A stretch of 12,995 nucleotides of DNA from CAYLHS01 sp964383535. Its GTDB lineage: Bacteria > Actinomycetota > Acidimicrobiia > Spongiisociales > UBA4744. The position numbers and the translations under genes were made by a program. Under the pieces are notes generated by a model that did not search any database, had not been told where the DNA came from, and saw only the letters and a list, made by a program, of their open reading frames with translations. Numbering within the stretch: the stretch's first letter is position 1; each line of letters begins with the position of its first letter. The stretch spans positions 1-12,995 of the forward strand of contig CAYLHS010000060.1 of assembly GCA_964383535.1 (NCBI GenBank). Reading direction: 5' to 3'. Below, piece by piece: positions 1 to 8,219 of this stretch.

Positions 1-198
1 GAAGGCGCTGTAGGTCTCGTTGATCATCCGCTGCGACTCGGCGGCGATCGTGTCGAACACCAGTGAGGACTTGCCCGATCCCGACACACCGGTGAACACC
101 GTCAGGCGACGCTTGGGGAGGTCGATGTCGATGTTCTTGAGGTTGTTGACCCTGGCCCCGGTGACCCGGATCAGGTCGTGGCTATTCGCAGCGTTCAT
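1..198 (-). CDS. UvrA-like excinuclease ATPase, N-terminal fragment (cut by window edge)
   Basis: The first 66 codons are present; the gene continues past the left edge. The translation starts MNAANSHDLIRVTGARVNNL and contains the Walker A loop GVSGSGKSS at about residues 37-45, followed by LVFDTIAAESQRMINETY. This is the N-terminal ATP-binding segment of the UvrA family of ABC-type ATPases. The wording LTVFTGVSGSGKSSLVFDTI fits the shorter UvrA-like (UvrA2 or drug-resistance) branch as well as true UvrA, and the fragment cannot decide between DNA repair and drug or stress resistance. The ATG lies 10 nt after the stop of the flavin protein gene, and only a weak TGGA stands before it. It is probably the last or a late gene of the AraC-VOC-flavin run and translated from the same message. 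Confidence 0.85.
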   Translation of the reverse strand, partial: MNAANSHDLIRVTGARVNNLKNIDIDLPKRRLTVFTGVSGSGKSSLVFDTIAAESQRMINETYSAF

Positions 199-208
199 TC
201 CAGTCACG

Positions 209-670
209 CTACTTCTCGCTGGGAGTTGCGGACCACTCCCTCGTCGCCGGCAGTTCGATGTCGCCGTAGGCCTTGCACCGGACCTCGTTCACATACAGCT
301 CGAACAGGACGTGGCTCTCGACCGGCGCGTAGGAGGCGGTGCCGGCGACTTCGGATCGTACACTGGGAGCGTTCACGCGGGCGCCTCGACCTGTCAGGTA
401 GAACTCACCGCCGGTGCCCTCGTTGTCCGGCACACCGTTGTGGAGGGCGAACCATCCGCGTTCCATGATGTCCCCTCCCTTCGGCGAAGTCGGCTCCATG
501 AAGAGAAACAGCCCGGTGTCGGTGAAGATCGGCGTGACGGGGTGAACCCGTGGGGCGCCAGACGCTCGGACGGTTGCCAGATAGGCGGGCGCTGCCGTCA
601 GCTTCTCCACGCCGAACCGCGCCAGATCCGGTGCCTCTGTGGCGAACTCGCCCCAGGGGACTACGTCCAC
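209..670 (-). CDS. Pyridoxamine 5'-phosphate oxidase-like flavin-binding protein
   Basis: About 153 residues. The body reads VEKLTAAPAYLATVRASGAP, then RVHPVTPIFTDTGLFLFMEP, the typical first strands of the PNPOx-like split barrel, which binds FMN or F420. Such proteins are cytosolic oxidoreductases, often of unknown substrate, and the name does not imply a role in vitamin B6 synthesis. The reading frame is open up to 742, but residues before VDVVPWGEF translate the out-of-frame end of the VOC gene. I therefore place the start at the GTG at 670, which overlaps the VOC stop by 10 nt. No clear Shine-Dalgarno sequence precedes it, so translation is probably coupled to the VOC gene. The exact start is uncertain; the family call is firm. 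Confidence 0.75.
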   Translation of the reverse strand: MDVVPWGEFATEAPDLARFGVEKLTAAPAYLATVRASGAPRVHPVTPIFTDTGLFLFMEPTSPKGGDIMERGWFALHNGVPDNEGTGGEFYLTGRGARVNAPSVRSEVAGTASYAPVESHVLFELYVNEVRCKAYGDIELPATREWSATPSEK

Positions 671-1074
671 GATGCCGGTGGCTGGTCGATCCGAACGAGG
701 TTGCCTGAGGGATCGCGCACCGCGAAGTCTTTGGTGCCCCACGGCTGCTCCGTGGGCTCCGACACGACCTCGGCGCCCCAGTCTCGCACCTTTGCGAACG
801 TGGTATCGAGATCGTCCGTGTGGAAGTGGACGCCGTACAAGGCGCCCTTCGTCACCATTTCGGCGATCTTGTCGACGTCAACGGGACTCCCGTTCACGTA
901 GTTGGAAAGCACGATCGACACGTCGGGTTGCAGGGCAGCGCCGACGGTGATCCAACGGAAGTCACCTTTGGCGACATCGTTGCGGACGTCGAGACCGAGG
1001 GCGTCGCGGTAGAAAGCGAGCGCCCGGTCGGGATCTGTGACGATGACGAAGCATTGGGAGAGTGTGATGTCCAT
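661..1074 (-). CDS. VOC-superfamily (glyoxalase/bleomycin-resistance fold) protein
   Basis: A 137-residue single-domain protein with the two beta-alpha-beta-beta-beta halves of the vicinal oxygen chelate fold: VIVTDPDRALAFYRDALGL at about 10-28, and VHFHTDDLDTTFAKVRDWGA with VRDPSGNLVRID in the second half. The usual first-strand metal-binding His is Gln7 here, and the usual Glu after DPxGN is Val-Arg. It may therefore lack the classical metal site and act as a binding or resistance protein rather than an enzyme. The ATG at 1074 lies 9 nt after the AraC stop, with a good purine-rich site (GGGTGAGG) across that stop. AraC regulators of this short type are often found beside VOC proteins, which suggests the VOC protein is a partner or target of the regulator. 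Confidence 0.85.
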   Translation of the reverse strand: MDITLSQCFVIVTDPDRALAFYRDALGLDVRNDVAKGDFRWITVGAALQPDVSIVLSNYVNGSPVDVDKIAEMVTKGALYGVHFHTDDLDTTFAKVRDWGAEVVSEPTEQPWGTKDFAVRDPSGNLVRIDQPPASWT

Positions 1075-1083
1075 GCCCTCACC

Positions 1084-1518
1084 CTATGACGCGGCCGCCT
1101 CTACGGCTTCTCCGATCCTGCTCGATGAGGGACGGGTGATGTCCTTCGCGATACAGCCTGGCACGCCCTCGAGGGCGCGGTGGTCGCCGGTGCGGTAGGC
1201 GCTCGGAGTCTGGCCAACCAGTCTGGCAAACCGTGCGCTGAACGAGCCAAGCGACCGACACCCCACCATCATGCAGACCTCGGTGACCGAGAGATCGCCC
1301 CTCCGCAGAAGTGCCTTCGCTCGCTCGACTCGCCGCGTCATCAAGTAGGAGTAGGGAGTCTCTCCATACGCCGCTTTGAACTGGCGTGAGAAGTGAGCGG
1401 GGGACATGAACGCGGTCCGTGCGATCGCCTTGATATCGAGGGGGTCCTCGTACTCGCGGTCCATCAGATCGCGGGCGCGCCGCAAGTGGGCGAGTTTCTC
1501 GAGTTGCTCCGGTGTCAT
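1084..1518 (-). CDS. AraC-family transcriptional regulator, DNA-binding domain only
   Basis: 144 residues, nearly all AraC-type DNA-binding domain. The first helix-turn-helix is at about 28-49 (IKAIARTAFMSPAHFSRQFK) and the second at about 77-100 (VTEVCMMVGCRSLGSFSARF), followed by VGQTPSAYR. There is no ligand-binding domain at either side. The start is the ATG at 1518 (MTPEQLEKLAHLRRARDLMD). The frame stays open to 1902, but the extra residues have no recognisable domain and overlap furA. A possible -10 (TACGCT) lies exactly 6 nt before the ATG and no Shine-Dalgarno is visible, so the message may be leaderless. It heads the run AraC-VOC-flavin protein-UvrA-like and probably controls it. Confidence 0.85.
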   Translation of the reverse strand: MTPEQLEKLAHLRRARDLMDREYEDPLDIKAIARTAFMSPAHFSRQFKAAYGETPYSYLMTRRVERAKALLRRGDLSVTEVCMMVGCRSLGSFSARFARLVGQTPSAYRTGDHRALEGVPGCIAKDITRPSSSRIGEAVEAAAS

Positions 1519-1524
1519 GAGGTC

Positions 1525-1530
1525 AGCGTA
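1525..1530 (-). promoter_or_regulatory. Possible -10 box of the AraC operon
   Basis: The minus strand reads TACGCT 6 nt before the ATG at 1518, matching the actinobacterial TANNNT -10 pattern at the distance expected for a leaderless transcript. No convincing -35 box was found. The rest of the 228-nt gap between the AraC and fur starts (1519-1746) holds no gene I can support. Confidence 0.3.
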
Positions 1531-1705
1531 TCGACCGATGCGGACAAAGGTGCCAGCGTGTCTCGATTTCCCCACGAACTGCACGGGTGGCGTGGGCTGG
1601 AGAGCCCTGAAGCAGCTCGGATCTCCCGCACGACTCCGCTGGGTGACTTGTGCCCAGGTGCACATCCGAGACGAGAACCTCGAGTCTGCATTCGCCGAGC
1701 TGCCC

Positions 1706-1728
1706 GATTCTGGATAGCATCCAGAATC
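1706..1728. promoter_or_regulatory. Perfect 23-bp palindrome, candidate FurA operator
   Basis: GATTCTGGAT, a 3-nt spacer AGC, then ATCCAGAATC: two 10-bp arms with no mismatch. The site ends 18 nt before the fur ATG and would cover the -35 region of its promoter. FurA proteins of mycobacteria and other actinobacteria repress their own furA-katG operon from a site of about this size over the -35 region. The position and symmetry fit that role; the binding itself is inferred. Confidence 0.65.
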
Positions 1729-1731
1729 GGA

Positions 1732-1737
1732 TAGGAT
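1732..1737 (+). promoter_or_regulatory. Possible -10 box of the furA-katG operon
   Basis: TAGGAT lies 9 nt before the fur ATG, which would place the transcript start at or a few bases before the start codon. A weak TTCTGG 18 nt upstream, inside the palindrome, could serve as -35. The same AGGA could alternatively act as a ribosome-binding site, so the two readings compete. Confidence 0.35.
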
Positions 1738-1746
1738 AAGAATGTC

Positions 1747-2207
1747 ATGTCGAACGATTCGGCCGGCCTCCTTCGGGAGCATGGACTCCAGGTCACAGCG
1801 CAGCGTCTCGCCGTTCTGCGGGCGGTGTCCAGCCTCTCGCACGGCACCGCTGACGACATCGAAGAGTCTGTTCGATCGGACATCGGAGCTATCTCGCGTC
1901 AAGCTGTGTATGACACCCTCGGAGTTCTCACCGACAAGGGTCTCATACGTCGTATCCAGCCGGCGCGGTCACCGGCACGATACGAGGATCGGATCGACGA
2001 CAACCATCACCACCTGGTCTGTCGAAGTTGCGGCGTCACTGTGGATGTCGACTGCGCCATTGGACGCGCACCGTGTCTTCAGCCTTCCGACGATCATGGA
2101 TTCGCCGTGGACGAGGCCGAGGTCATCTTCTGGGGCTACTGCTCCGACTGCCAGAACGCAGCCGAGAGCAGGCGCCCGCGACGAGAACCCACACGAGAGG
2201 AGCACTC

Positions 2208-2211
<4 letters not shown>
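1747..2211 (+). CDS. furA: FurA-type ferric uptake/peroxide regulator
   Basis: A 154-residue Fur-family repressor. The winged helix occupies about residues 8-80 (VTAQRLAVLRAV, ISRQAVYDTLGVLTDKGLI). The C-terminal part carries the metal region DDNHHHLVCRSCG (His87-89, Cys92, Cys95), VDCAIGRAPC and a second CxxC at Cys132/Cys135, giving the four-cysteine structural zinc site of the family. The phrases HHHLVCRSCG and DEAEVIFWGYC match mycobacterial FurA as I remember it. The protein is expected to repress itself and katG and to release DNA when peroxide oxidises its metal site. The ATG at 1747 was chosen; an ATG at 1742 is out of frame. The stop codon overlaps the katG start by 4 nt, so the two are translationally coupled. 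Confidence 0.93.
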
Positions 2212-4421
<2,210 letters not shown>

Positions 4422-4427
4422 TCGACG

Positions 4428-4458
4428 TGCCTGGTGGCCGCGTGCCGGCCACCAGGCA
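4428..4458. terminator. Strong perfect hairpin between convergent genes
   Basis: TGCCTGGTGGCCG, a 5-nt loop, then CGGCCACCAGGCA: a 13-bp GC-rich stem with no mismatch, starting 6 nt after the katG stop and about 40 nt from the stop of the opposing DUF4386 gene. There is no T-run on either side, so this is the tail-less hairpin type common in actinobacteria. It could stop transcription from both directions. Confidence 0.8.
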
Positions 4459-4498
4459 TCATTCGAGGTTCTCGCTGCACGAGCTGCTGCGATCCGTG

Positions 4499-5266
4499 CT
4501 AGAGGCTCGTGGTCGCAGCTTGCCGGTCCTGACTGCTCGCTGCCTCGTCTCGATGGACCGGATCGAGCACGCGAGGACCCGCGTTCGTGGTGGCGACGGT
4601 CGGGTTGAATCCCTTGACGATCAACCATCCGGCCAGCGTGAGTTCCCATGCGAACACGGGGATAGTGACAATCGCCCCCAACGTCGTCATCTGCTCGTGA
4701 ATGCCGAAGATCGTTCCGATCGTCCACGCGAAGATCAGCGGTCCGCCCACCAGTCCCAGTACACCAATGAAGCGTGGTACGAGCCGCGATCGGAACATCA
4801 GATACGCCAATAGGACAGTGTTGGTCGCCAGGATGAGGTTGGGTCCCACCAGGAATGTCCAGTCGTGGATCGCGACCAAGGATGCACCGATCGCCAGCAG
4901 CGACGCCATCCCCACGTCGGCGGTTGCCCCCAGGTGCTGGCGCAGGGTGACGACTCCCAGCAGGCTGACGATTCCTACGACGATGGTGGCCGCTTCGAGC
5001 ACCCGGAGCCCCATGTAGCCGAGAGCGATGCTCTCGCTGTGCTTCTTGATGACGGGAAACAGGGCGACCGCCGTACCGATGACGGCCATGGCCAGGATGA
5101 CCTCGAAGAGCGCTCCAAGGAGCACGTGCGTGTCCGCGCCTGGGCCGAGGATGTACTCGGAGTCGCTCAGGACCGGGACGTACAGGACAAGCCCGGCGAT
5201 CGAAGTGACGTGGGTTATCAGGTAGAGAACGCCCGCTGCGGTCGCGAGCTTCCTTGTTCTAGACAT
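4499..5266 (-). CDS. DUF4386 family integral membrane protein
   Basis: 255 residues with about six hydrophobic segments (roughly 8-30, 47-72, 86-107, 133-158, 164-189 and 194-218). The family pattern of DUF4386 (PF14329) is visible: KLATAAGVLYLITHVTSIAG at the start, GYMGLRVLEAATIVVGIVSL in the middle and RLVPRFIGVLGLVGGPL after the fourth segment. The function of the family is unknown. The C-terminal 35 residues are polar and probably cytosolic. The ATG at 5266 has an excellent ribosome-binding site (GAGGAGG). The frame is open further, to 5335, but those codons read through the operators. The gene is divergent from a TetR regulator, and its promoter is built around two TetR-like operators, so it is very likely repressed by that regulator and induced by an unknown ligand. 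Confidence 0.85.
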   Translation of the reverse strand: MSRTRKLATAAGVLYLITHVTSIAGLVLYVPVLSDSEYILGPGADTHVLLGALFEVILAMAVIGTAVALFPVIKKHSESIALGYMGLRVLEAATIVVGIVSLLGVVTLRQHLGATADVGMASLLAIGASLVAIHDWTFLVGPNLILATNTVLLAYLMFRSRLVPRFIGVLGLVGGPLIFAWTIGTIFGIHEQMTTLGAIVTIPVFAWELTLAGWLIVKGFNPTVATTNAGPRVLDPVHRDEAASSQDRQAATTSL

Positions 5267-5285
5267 TGGGTCCTCCTCTTCGCAA

Positions 5286-5304
5286 TGGTGTACGGCGTAC
5301 ACCA
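5286..5304. promoter_or_regulatory. TetR operator copy 1 (perfect 19-bp palindrome)
   Basis: TGGTGTACG-G-CGTACACCA, nine complementary pairs around one base. It lies just downstream of the predicted transcript start of the DUF4386 gene and upstream of its ribosome-binding site. Confidence 0.75.
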
Positions 5305-5312
5305 GGCGGGGG

Positions 5313-5342
5313 ATGTTAGGGTATACGGCGTACACCTGTCAA
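5313..5342 (-). promoter_or_regulatory. Promoter of the DUF4386 gene
   Basis: On the minus strand TTGACA (5342-5337), an 18-bp spacer and TAACAT (5318-5313) form a near-consensus housekeeping promoter. The start of transcription would be near 5306. Operator 2 lies in the spacer and operator 1 just behind the start, the layout expected for repression. Confidence 0.65.
5320..5336. promoter_or_regulatory. TetR operator copy 2
   Basis: GGTATACG-G-CGTACACC matches copy 1 at 16 of 17 positions. The two centres are 33 bp apart, about three DNA turns, so two repressor dimers could sit on the same face of the helix. The site fills the spacer between the -35 and -10 boxes of the DUF4386 promoter. Confidence 0.75.
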
Positions 5343-5371
5343 GCAGAAGTACTCACCAGGAGGTGGTTGCA

Positions 5372-6091
5372 TTGGCCCAGGATGTTGTCGCCGCACAACG
5401 CGCCCCTCTCAGCAGGGAGCGGGTTCTCCGTGCGGCCGTCGCGCTGGCCGACGATGCAGGGATCGGGGCGGTGAGCATGCGCAACCTCGCCCGAGAGCTG
5501 GACGTGGTGCCGATGGCCCTCTACAAGCACGTGGCCAACAAGGAGGAGCTGCTCGATGGGATGGTCGACGTCGTCGTGAGTGAGATCGATCCCCCCACCG
5601 GAGGCGTCGATTGGAAGGCCGCGGTCCGGGAGCGAATCCTGTCGGCGCGACGAACGCTCCTGCGGCATCCCTGGGCGTCAGGCGTCATCGAGTCGCGTAC
5701 CAACCTCACACTGACGGTGCTGGACTACATGGAGTCGATCGCCGGCCTGTTTCTTGCCGGTGGTTTCTCTGGCGAGCTCACCCATCAGGTGATGCACACG
5801 CTCGGCAGTCGTATGTGGGGGTTCACCCAGGAGCTGTTCCCCACGTCGCCCAACCCCGATCCCGAGGAACAGGCCGCCATGCTCGAACAGTTCGCCGCCA
5901 GCTACCCCAGTATCGTCGAGATAGCGACCGTCGGAGAGCACGACGGGAAGTCGGTCGTGGGGCCTGGGTGCGATGACCAGTTCGAGTTTGAATTCGCCCT
6001 GGACGTCCTCCTGGATGGATTCGAGCGGCTCCACGAGCAGGGATGGACCTCAGTAGATCGTCGACGTCAGCTCGGCGACACTCGGGCGTGA
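5372..6091 (+). CDS. TetR-family transcriptional repressor
   Basis: 239 residues. The N-terminal helix-turn-helix is clear at about 34-55 (VSMRNLARELDVVPMALYKH), preceded by SRERVLRAAVALADDAGIGA. The rest is a helical ligand-binding domain of the TetR C-terminal type (for example FAGGFSGEL-like residues near 125-135 and FEFALDVLLDGFERL near the end). The start is taken as TTG at 5372, because AGGAGG (5358-5363) lies 8 nt before it. A GTG at 5363 is in frame but overlaps that site, and there is no in-frame ATG close by. The gene is divergent from the DUF4386 membrane protein, with two matching palindromes between them. The ligand is unknown; a lipophilic compound would be usual for the family. 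Confidence 0.88.
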   Translation: MAQDVVAAQRAPLSRERVLRAAVALADDAGIGAVSMRNLARELDVVPMALYKHVANKEELLDGMVDVVVSEIDPPTGGVDWKAAVRERILSARRTLLRHPWASGVIESRTNLTLTVLDYMESIAGLFLAGGFSGELTHQVMHTLGSRMWGFTQELFPTSPNPDPEEQAAMLEQFAASYPSIVEIATVGEHDGKSVVGPGCDDQFEFEFALDVLLDGFERLHEQGWTSVDRRRQLGDTRA

Positions 6092-6193
6092 CGAGCGTCG
6101 TCGGCACCATTCCCCGAACTCGGGTGTCTATCGACATGGTCGCCGGTGACGTGTCGGAGGCAGCCGTCTCGTGACACCCATCCTGCCTCTAGC

Positions 6194-6205
6194 GTAACTT
6201 ACGTT
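6194..6205 (+). repeat. PadR operator-like repeat, copy 1
   Basis: GTAACTTACGTT, identical to copy 2 at 6217-6228, 23 bp apart. Inside it CGTAA-C-TTACG (6193-6203) is a perfect small palindrome. The copy lies over the expected -35 region of the padR promoter. Confidence 0.7.
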
Positions 6206-6212
6206 TCCGTGA

Positions 6213-6218
6213 TATAGT
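6213..6218 (+). promoter_or_regulatory. -10 box of the PadR-2TM-sensor operon
   Basis: TATAGT, close to the TATAAT consensus, between the two operator repeats. The transcript would begin near 6225-6229, at or within a few bases of the ATG. With no purine-rich site before the ATG, a leaderless message is likely. Confidence 0.55.
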
Positions 6219-6228
6219 AACTTACGTT
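6217..6228 (+). repeat. PadR operator-like repeat, copy 2, abutting the start codon
   Basis: Second exact copy of GTAACTTACGTT. Its last base is directly followed by the ATG of the PadR gene, so it occupies the place where a ribosome-binding site would stand. Binding here would block the start of transcription. Confidence 0.7.
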
Positions 6229-6696
6229 ATGGGACGAGTATTCCGGCGAGGCGAGCTCAAAGAGGCGATCGTGGTGGTGCTGGCACGTGTCGGTGAGTTG
6301 CACGGCTACGGGATCATGACGGAACTCAAGGAGCGAGTCGGCGGAGGGTGGAAGCCGAGCCCCGGCGCGATCTACCCGGCACTCATTGCCCTCGAGAACT
6401 CCGGGTTCGTACGAGTGCTCGATCGTGACGGGACCAAGATCTACACCCTCTCCGATGCAGGCCGCCGTGCCGCCCTGCGCTCCTCGGCGTGGAACAGGTG
6501 GGCGTCACTCACCGAGCGAGCCGAGCAGGGGGAGGAGCGAGTCGCCGTTGGCCCCCTCCTCGACCAGTTCTCCGCGGAATCGCCGCACCGGAGACGCCTC
6601 GTGGGGGCCGGTGCTCGGGAGGCGATCAATGAGGTTCTGAACAGGGCGTCCGATCAGATCGAGCAATTGTTGATGGAAGGAGACGACGATGGATGA
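6229..6696 (+). CDS. PadR-family transcriptional regulator
   Basis: 155 residues. The PadR winged helix spans about residues 8-80: LKEAIVVVLARVGELHGYGI, ELKERVGGGWKPSPGAIYPA, then LIALENSGFVRV and the wing DRDGTKIYTLSDAGRR. The C-terminal part (about 85-155) is a helical region of the sort that makes the PadR dimer. PadR proteins are usually repressors of their own gene and of neighbouring membrane or efflux genes, and respond to small molecules or cell-envelope stress. The ATG at 6229 directly follows the second of two identical operator-like repeats. The stop overlaps the 2TM gene by 8 nt, so the three genes form one operon and this protein probably represses it. Confidence 0.92.
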   Translation: MGRVFRRGELKEAIVVVLARVGELHGYGIMTELKERVGGGWKPSPGAIYPALIALENSGFVRVLDRDGTKIYTLSDAGRRAALRSSAWNRWASLTERAEQGEERVAVGPLLDQFSAESPHRRRLVGAGAREAINEVLNRASDQIEQLLMEGDDDG

Positions 6697-6958
6697 CTTT
6701 GGCGAGATGGCGCTGCGCGAACGCGAGGCGAGGAGGATCGCCCGTCGGCAGTGGTTCTGGCTGCACTTCGCGGTATACGCGACGGTTCAGGTGTTCTTGG
6801 TCATCGTATGGGCACTCAGCGATGCGACCTATCCGTGGTTCATCTTCCCCCTCTTCGGTTGGGGAATCCCGGTGGCGGCACATGCGGTATTCGCGTTCGT
6901 CATCCGTCACCCGGATGAGATCCTCATCGAGCGCGCACGACGTGAAGGCGAACCGTGA
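6689..6958 (+). CDS. Small 2TM-domain membrane protein
   Basis: 89 residues with a charged N-terminus (REREARRIARRQ) and two hydrophobic segments at about 22-44 (WFWLHFAVYATVQVFLVIVW) and 48-72 (YPWFIFPLFGWGIPVAAHAV), then a short charged tail. The pattern of R/Q-x-FWxHxxxY, PWFxFPxxGWGxxxxxH is that of the 2TM domain (PF13239), found alone or attached to sensor kinases and other signalling proteins. Its exact role is unknown. The ATG has a ribosome-binding site (GGAAGGAGA) and overlaps the end of padR. Its stop shares one base with the next start. Confidence 0.85.
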   Translation: MDDFGEMALREREARRIARRQWFWLHFAVYATVQVFLVIVWALSDATYPWFIFPLFGWGIPVAAHAVFAFVIRHPDEILIERARREGEP

Positions 6959-7788
6959 TGAGCTGGCTGCTTCGCCCGTACACAGATCAGGCGTTCTATC
7001 GAGCGATCGGCTTCCTCCTGCTCGGCCTTCCTCTCGGGATTCTCGAGCACGTAGTGGTGGTCACCGGCTTGTCGATCGGCCTCGGCCTTGCGATCACCCT
7101 TCTCGGGGTGCCGGTGCTCGTGGCGACCCTGCTGCTCTCGAGTGCAATGGCGACGTTGGAGCGGGACCTCGCCGCCGAGATGTTGGGGGCGGCGATGCCG
7201 AGGCGCATTCGTCGCCGTGATGCTCCAGGTTTGGGTTGGACGCGCTTGTGGGCGCGGGTCCGTGATCGGCGAACGTGGTCCGAGCTCGCGTTCTTGGTGC
7301 TCCTGAGGCTCCCATTGGGGATCGCAGGCTTCGTCTTCGTTGTTACCGCATTCGCACTCGCAGCTGGGATCGTGGTCCAGCCGATCCTGATCGCCGCAGG
7401 CGTCACCTCGCAGTTCGGTGGGTGGATAGTGGACACGTTCGCAGAGTCACTCGTGTTCGCTCCCGTGAGTATCCTGACATTGCTCGTCGGGCCGCGACTC
7501 CTGCTGGGGTGGGCGGCAATCGTGAGTCGCATCACGACGGGCGTGCTCGGCTGGCTCGATCAAGTCGATCTGAAGCGGGGGGTCATCGATGCGCTTGCTC
7601 GCCTCGGTTCGGCGGACGCATTCACACTGATGGACGAGATCGGTCTCATGTTCGGAAAGGGTCCATTCCTCACTCCAACGAAGCTCGAGGCAGCGCTGAT
7701 GGCACTCGAGTCAAGCGGTGGGATCACTGCCGTGCATGGCGGCACCAGAACGAGGTACTCGCTCGCAGCACCCATCCCGGTCCGTTGA
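6958..7788 (+). CDS. Membrane 'Putative sensor' protein with C-terminal PadR-like winged helix
   Basis: 276 residues. Residues about 12-200 match the 'Putative sensor' membrane domain (PF13796): GFLLLGLPLGILEHVVVVTG, then LGLAITLLGVPVLVATLLL, an arginine-rich loop with DRRTWSELAFLVLLRLPLGI, and ESLVFAPVSILTLLVGPRLL. In actinobacteria this domain usually sits before a histidine kinase. Here there is no kinase. Instead, residues about 205-270 (KRGVIDALARLGSADAFTLM, then TPTKLEAALMALESSGGI and TRTRYSL) line up with the winged helix of the PadR protein encoded two genes upstream. The ATG at 6958 is preferred over a GTG one codon earlier because GAAGGCGA is well spaced. The protein may be a membrane-held regulator or a partner that senses a signal for PadR. 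Confidence 0.8.
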   Translation: MSWLLRPYTDQAFYRAIGFLLLGLPLGILEHVVVVTGLSIGLGLAITLLGVPVLVATLLLSSAMATLERDLAAEMLGAAMPRRIRRRDAPGLGWTRLWARVRDRRTWSELAFLVLLRLPLGIAGFVFVVTAFALAAGIVVQPILIAAGVTSQFGGWIVDTFAESLVFAPVSILTLLVGPRLLLGWAAIVSRITTGVLGWLDQVDLKRGVIDALARLGSADAFTLMDEIGLMFGKGPFLTPTKLEAALMALESSGGITAVHGGTRTRYSLAAPIPVR

Positions 7789-7928
7789 TCGCCCTCGTTG
7801 AGGTGGTGAGGCGGAGTCTTCAAATCGTGTCTTCGGGAGGGCGCTCGCCGTTGGAACGGCCGGCTCCTAGGATCTGGTATTCCCGATCCACTTGAACTCC
7901 GGATCGATGCACGGGGAATCTGGCTGAG

Positions 7929-8216
7929 GTGCTCAGGCCTCATCCGGCTATAGCATGCATGGAGATGGTCACGACGTTCTGCAACGGGTTCCTGCAAGCG
8001 CTCGAGGCGCAAGGTCGCGATCCAGAGGAGTTCACGTTTGCTGCTCAGGTGTCGTGCGGATCTACTGCGGCCTCGAGACGCTCGGCACTCGAAATCGCCC
8101 GGAGGTTCAGGCGCGCCGGCGCCAGCCACGTGATCCTGGGCTTGAAGGCGAGTGAGGCCCCCGGCGGGCTCGCCGTCGTGGCACGGGAAGTCGCGGAACC
8201 ACTATCGGAGGAGTAG
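7929..8216 (+). pseudogene. C-terminal remnant of a luciferase-like monooxygenase
   Basis: About 95 codons from a GTG at 7929. The text LEAQGRDPEEFTFAAQVSCG, followed by RRAGASHVILGLKASEAPGG and LAVVAREVAEPLSEE, resembles the last 70-80 residues of luciferase-like (F420 or FMN) monooxygenases, which normally have about 280-340 residues. The barrel core with its cofactor-binding parts is missing: no reading frame in 7789-7928 carries a recognisable piece. I read it as a decayed gene end left by a deletion, not as a working enzyme. A short expressed protein cannot be excluded. The 140 nt before it contain no other gene, and no promoter or ribosome-binding site that I can support. Confidence 0.55.
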
Positions 8217-8219
8217 CTC

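Noticed and set aside
1519..1902. N-terminal extension of the AraC frame as a ligand-binding domain
   Set aside because: The extra residues show no cupin-like or other domain, cross the furA palindrome and overlap furA itself.
2028..2207. N-terminal extension of the katG frame
   Set aside because: It runs through furA in another frame and lacks a ribosome-binding site, whereas the ATG at 2208 has GAGAGGAG and matches the usual KatG N-terminus.
4865..5371. N-terminal extension of the TetR frame
   Set aside because: It is the opposite strand of the DUF4386 gene and runs through the operators. A well-spaced AGGAGG supports the TTG at 5372.
6122..6179. Inverted repeat GGGTGTC/GACACCC after the TetR gene
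   Set aside because: Seven base pairs with a 44-nt loop and a competing GAGGCAG/CTGCCTC pairing: too weak to call a terminator or operator.
7800..7895. Frame ending GRSPLERPAPRIWYSRST as a missing middle part of the monooxygenase
   Set aside because: The RPAPRIW stretch slightly recalls the RPxPPIW motif of luciferase-like enzymes, but the flanks do not fit and the frame differs. Not enough to extend the remnant.
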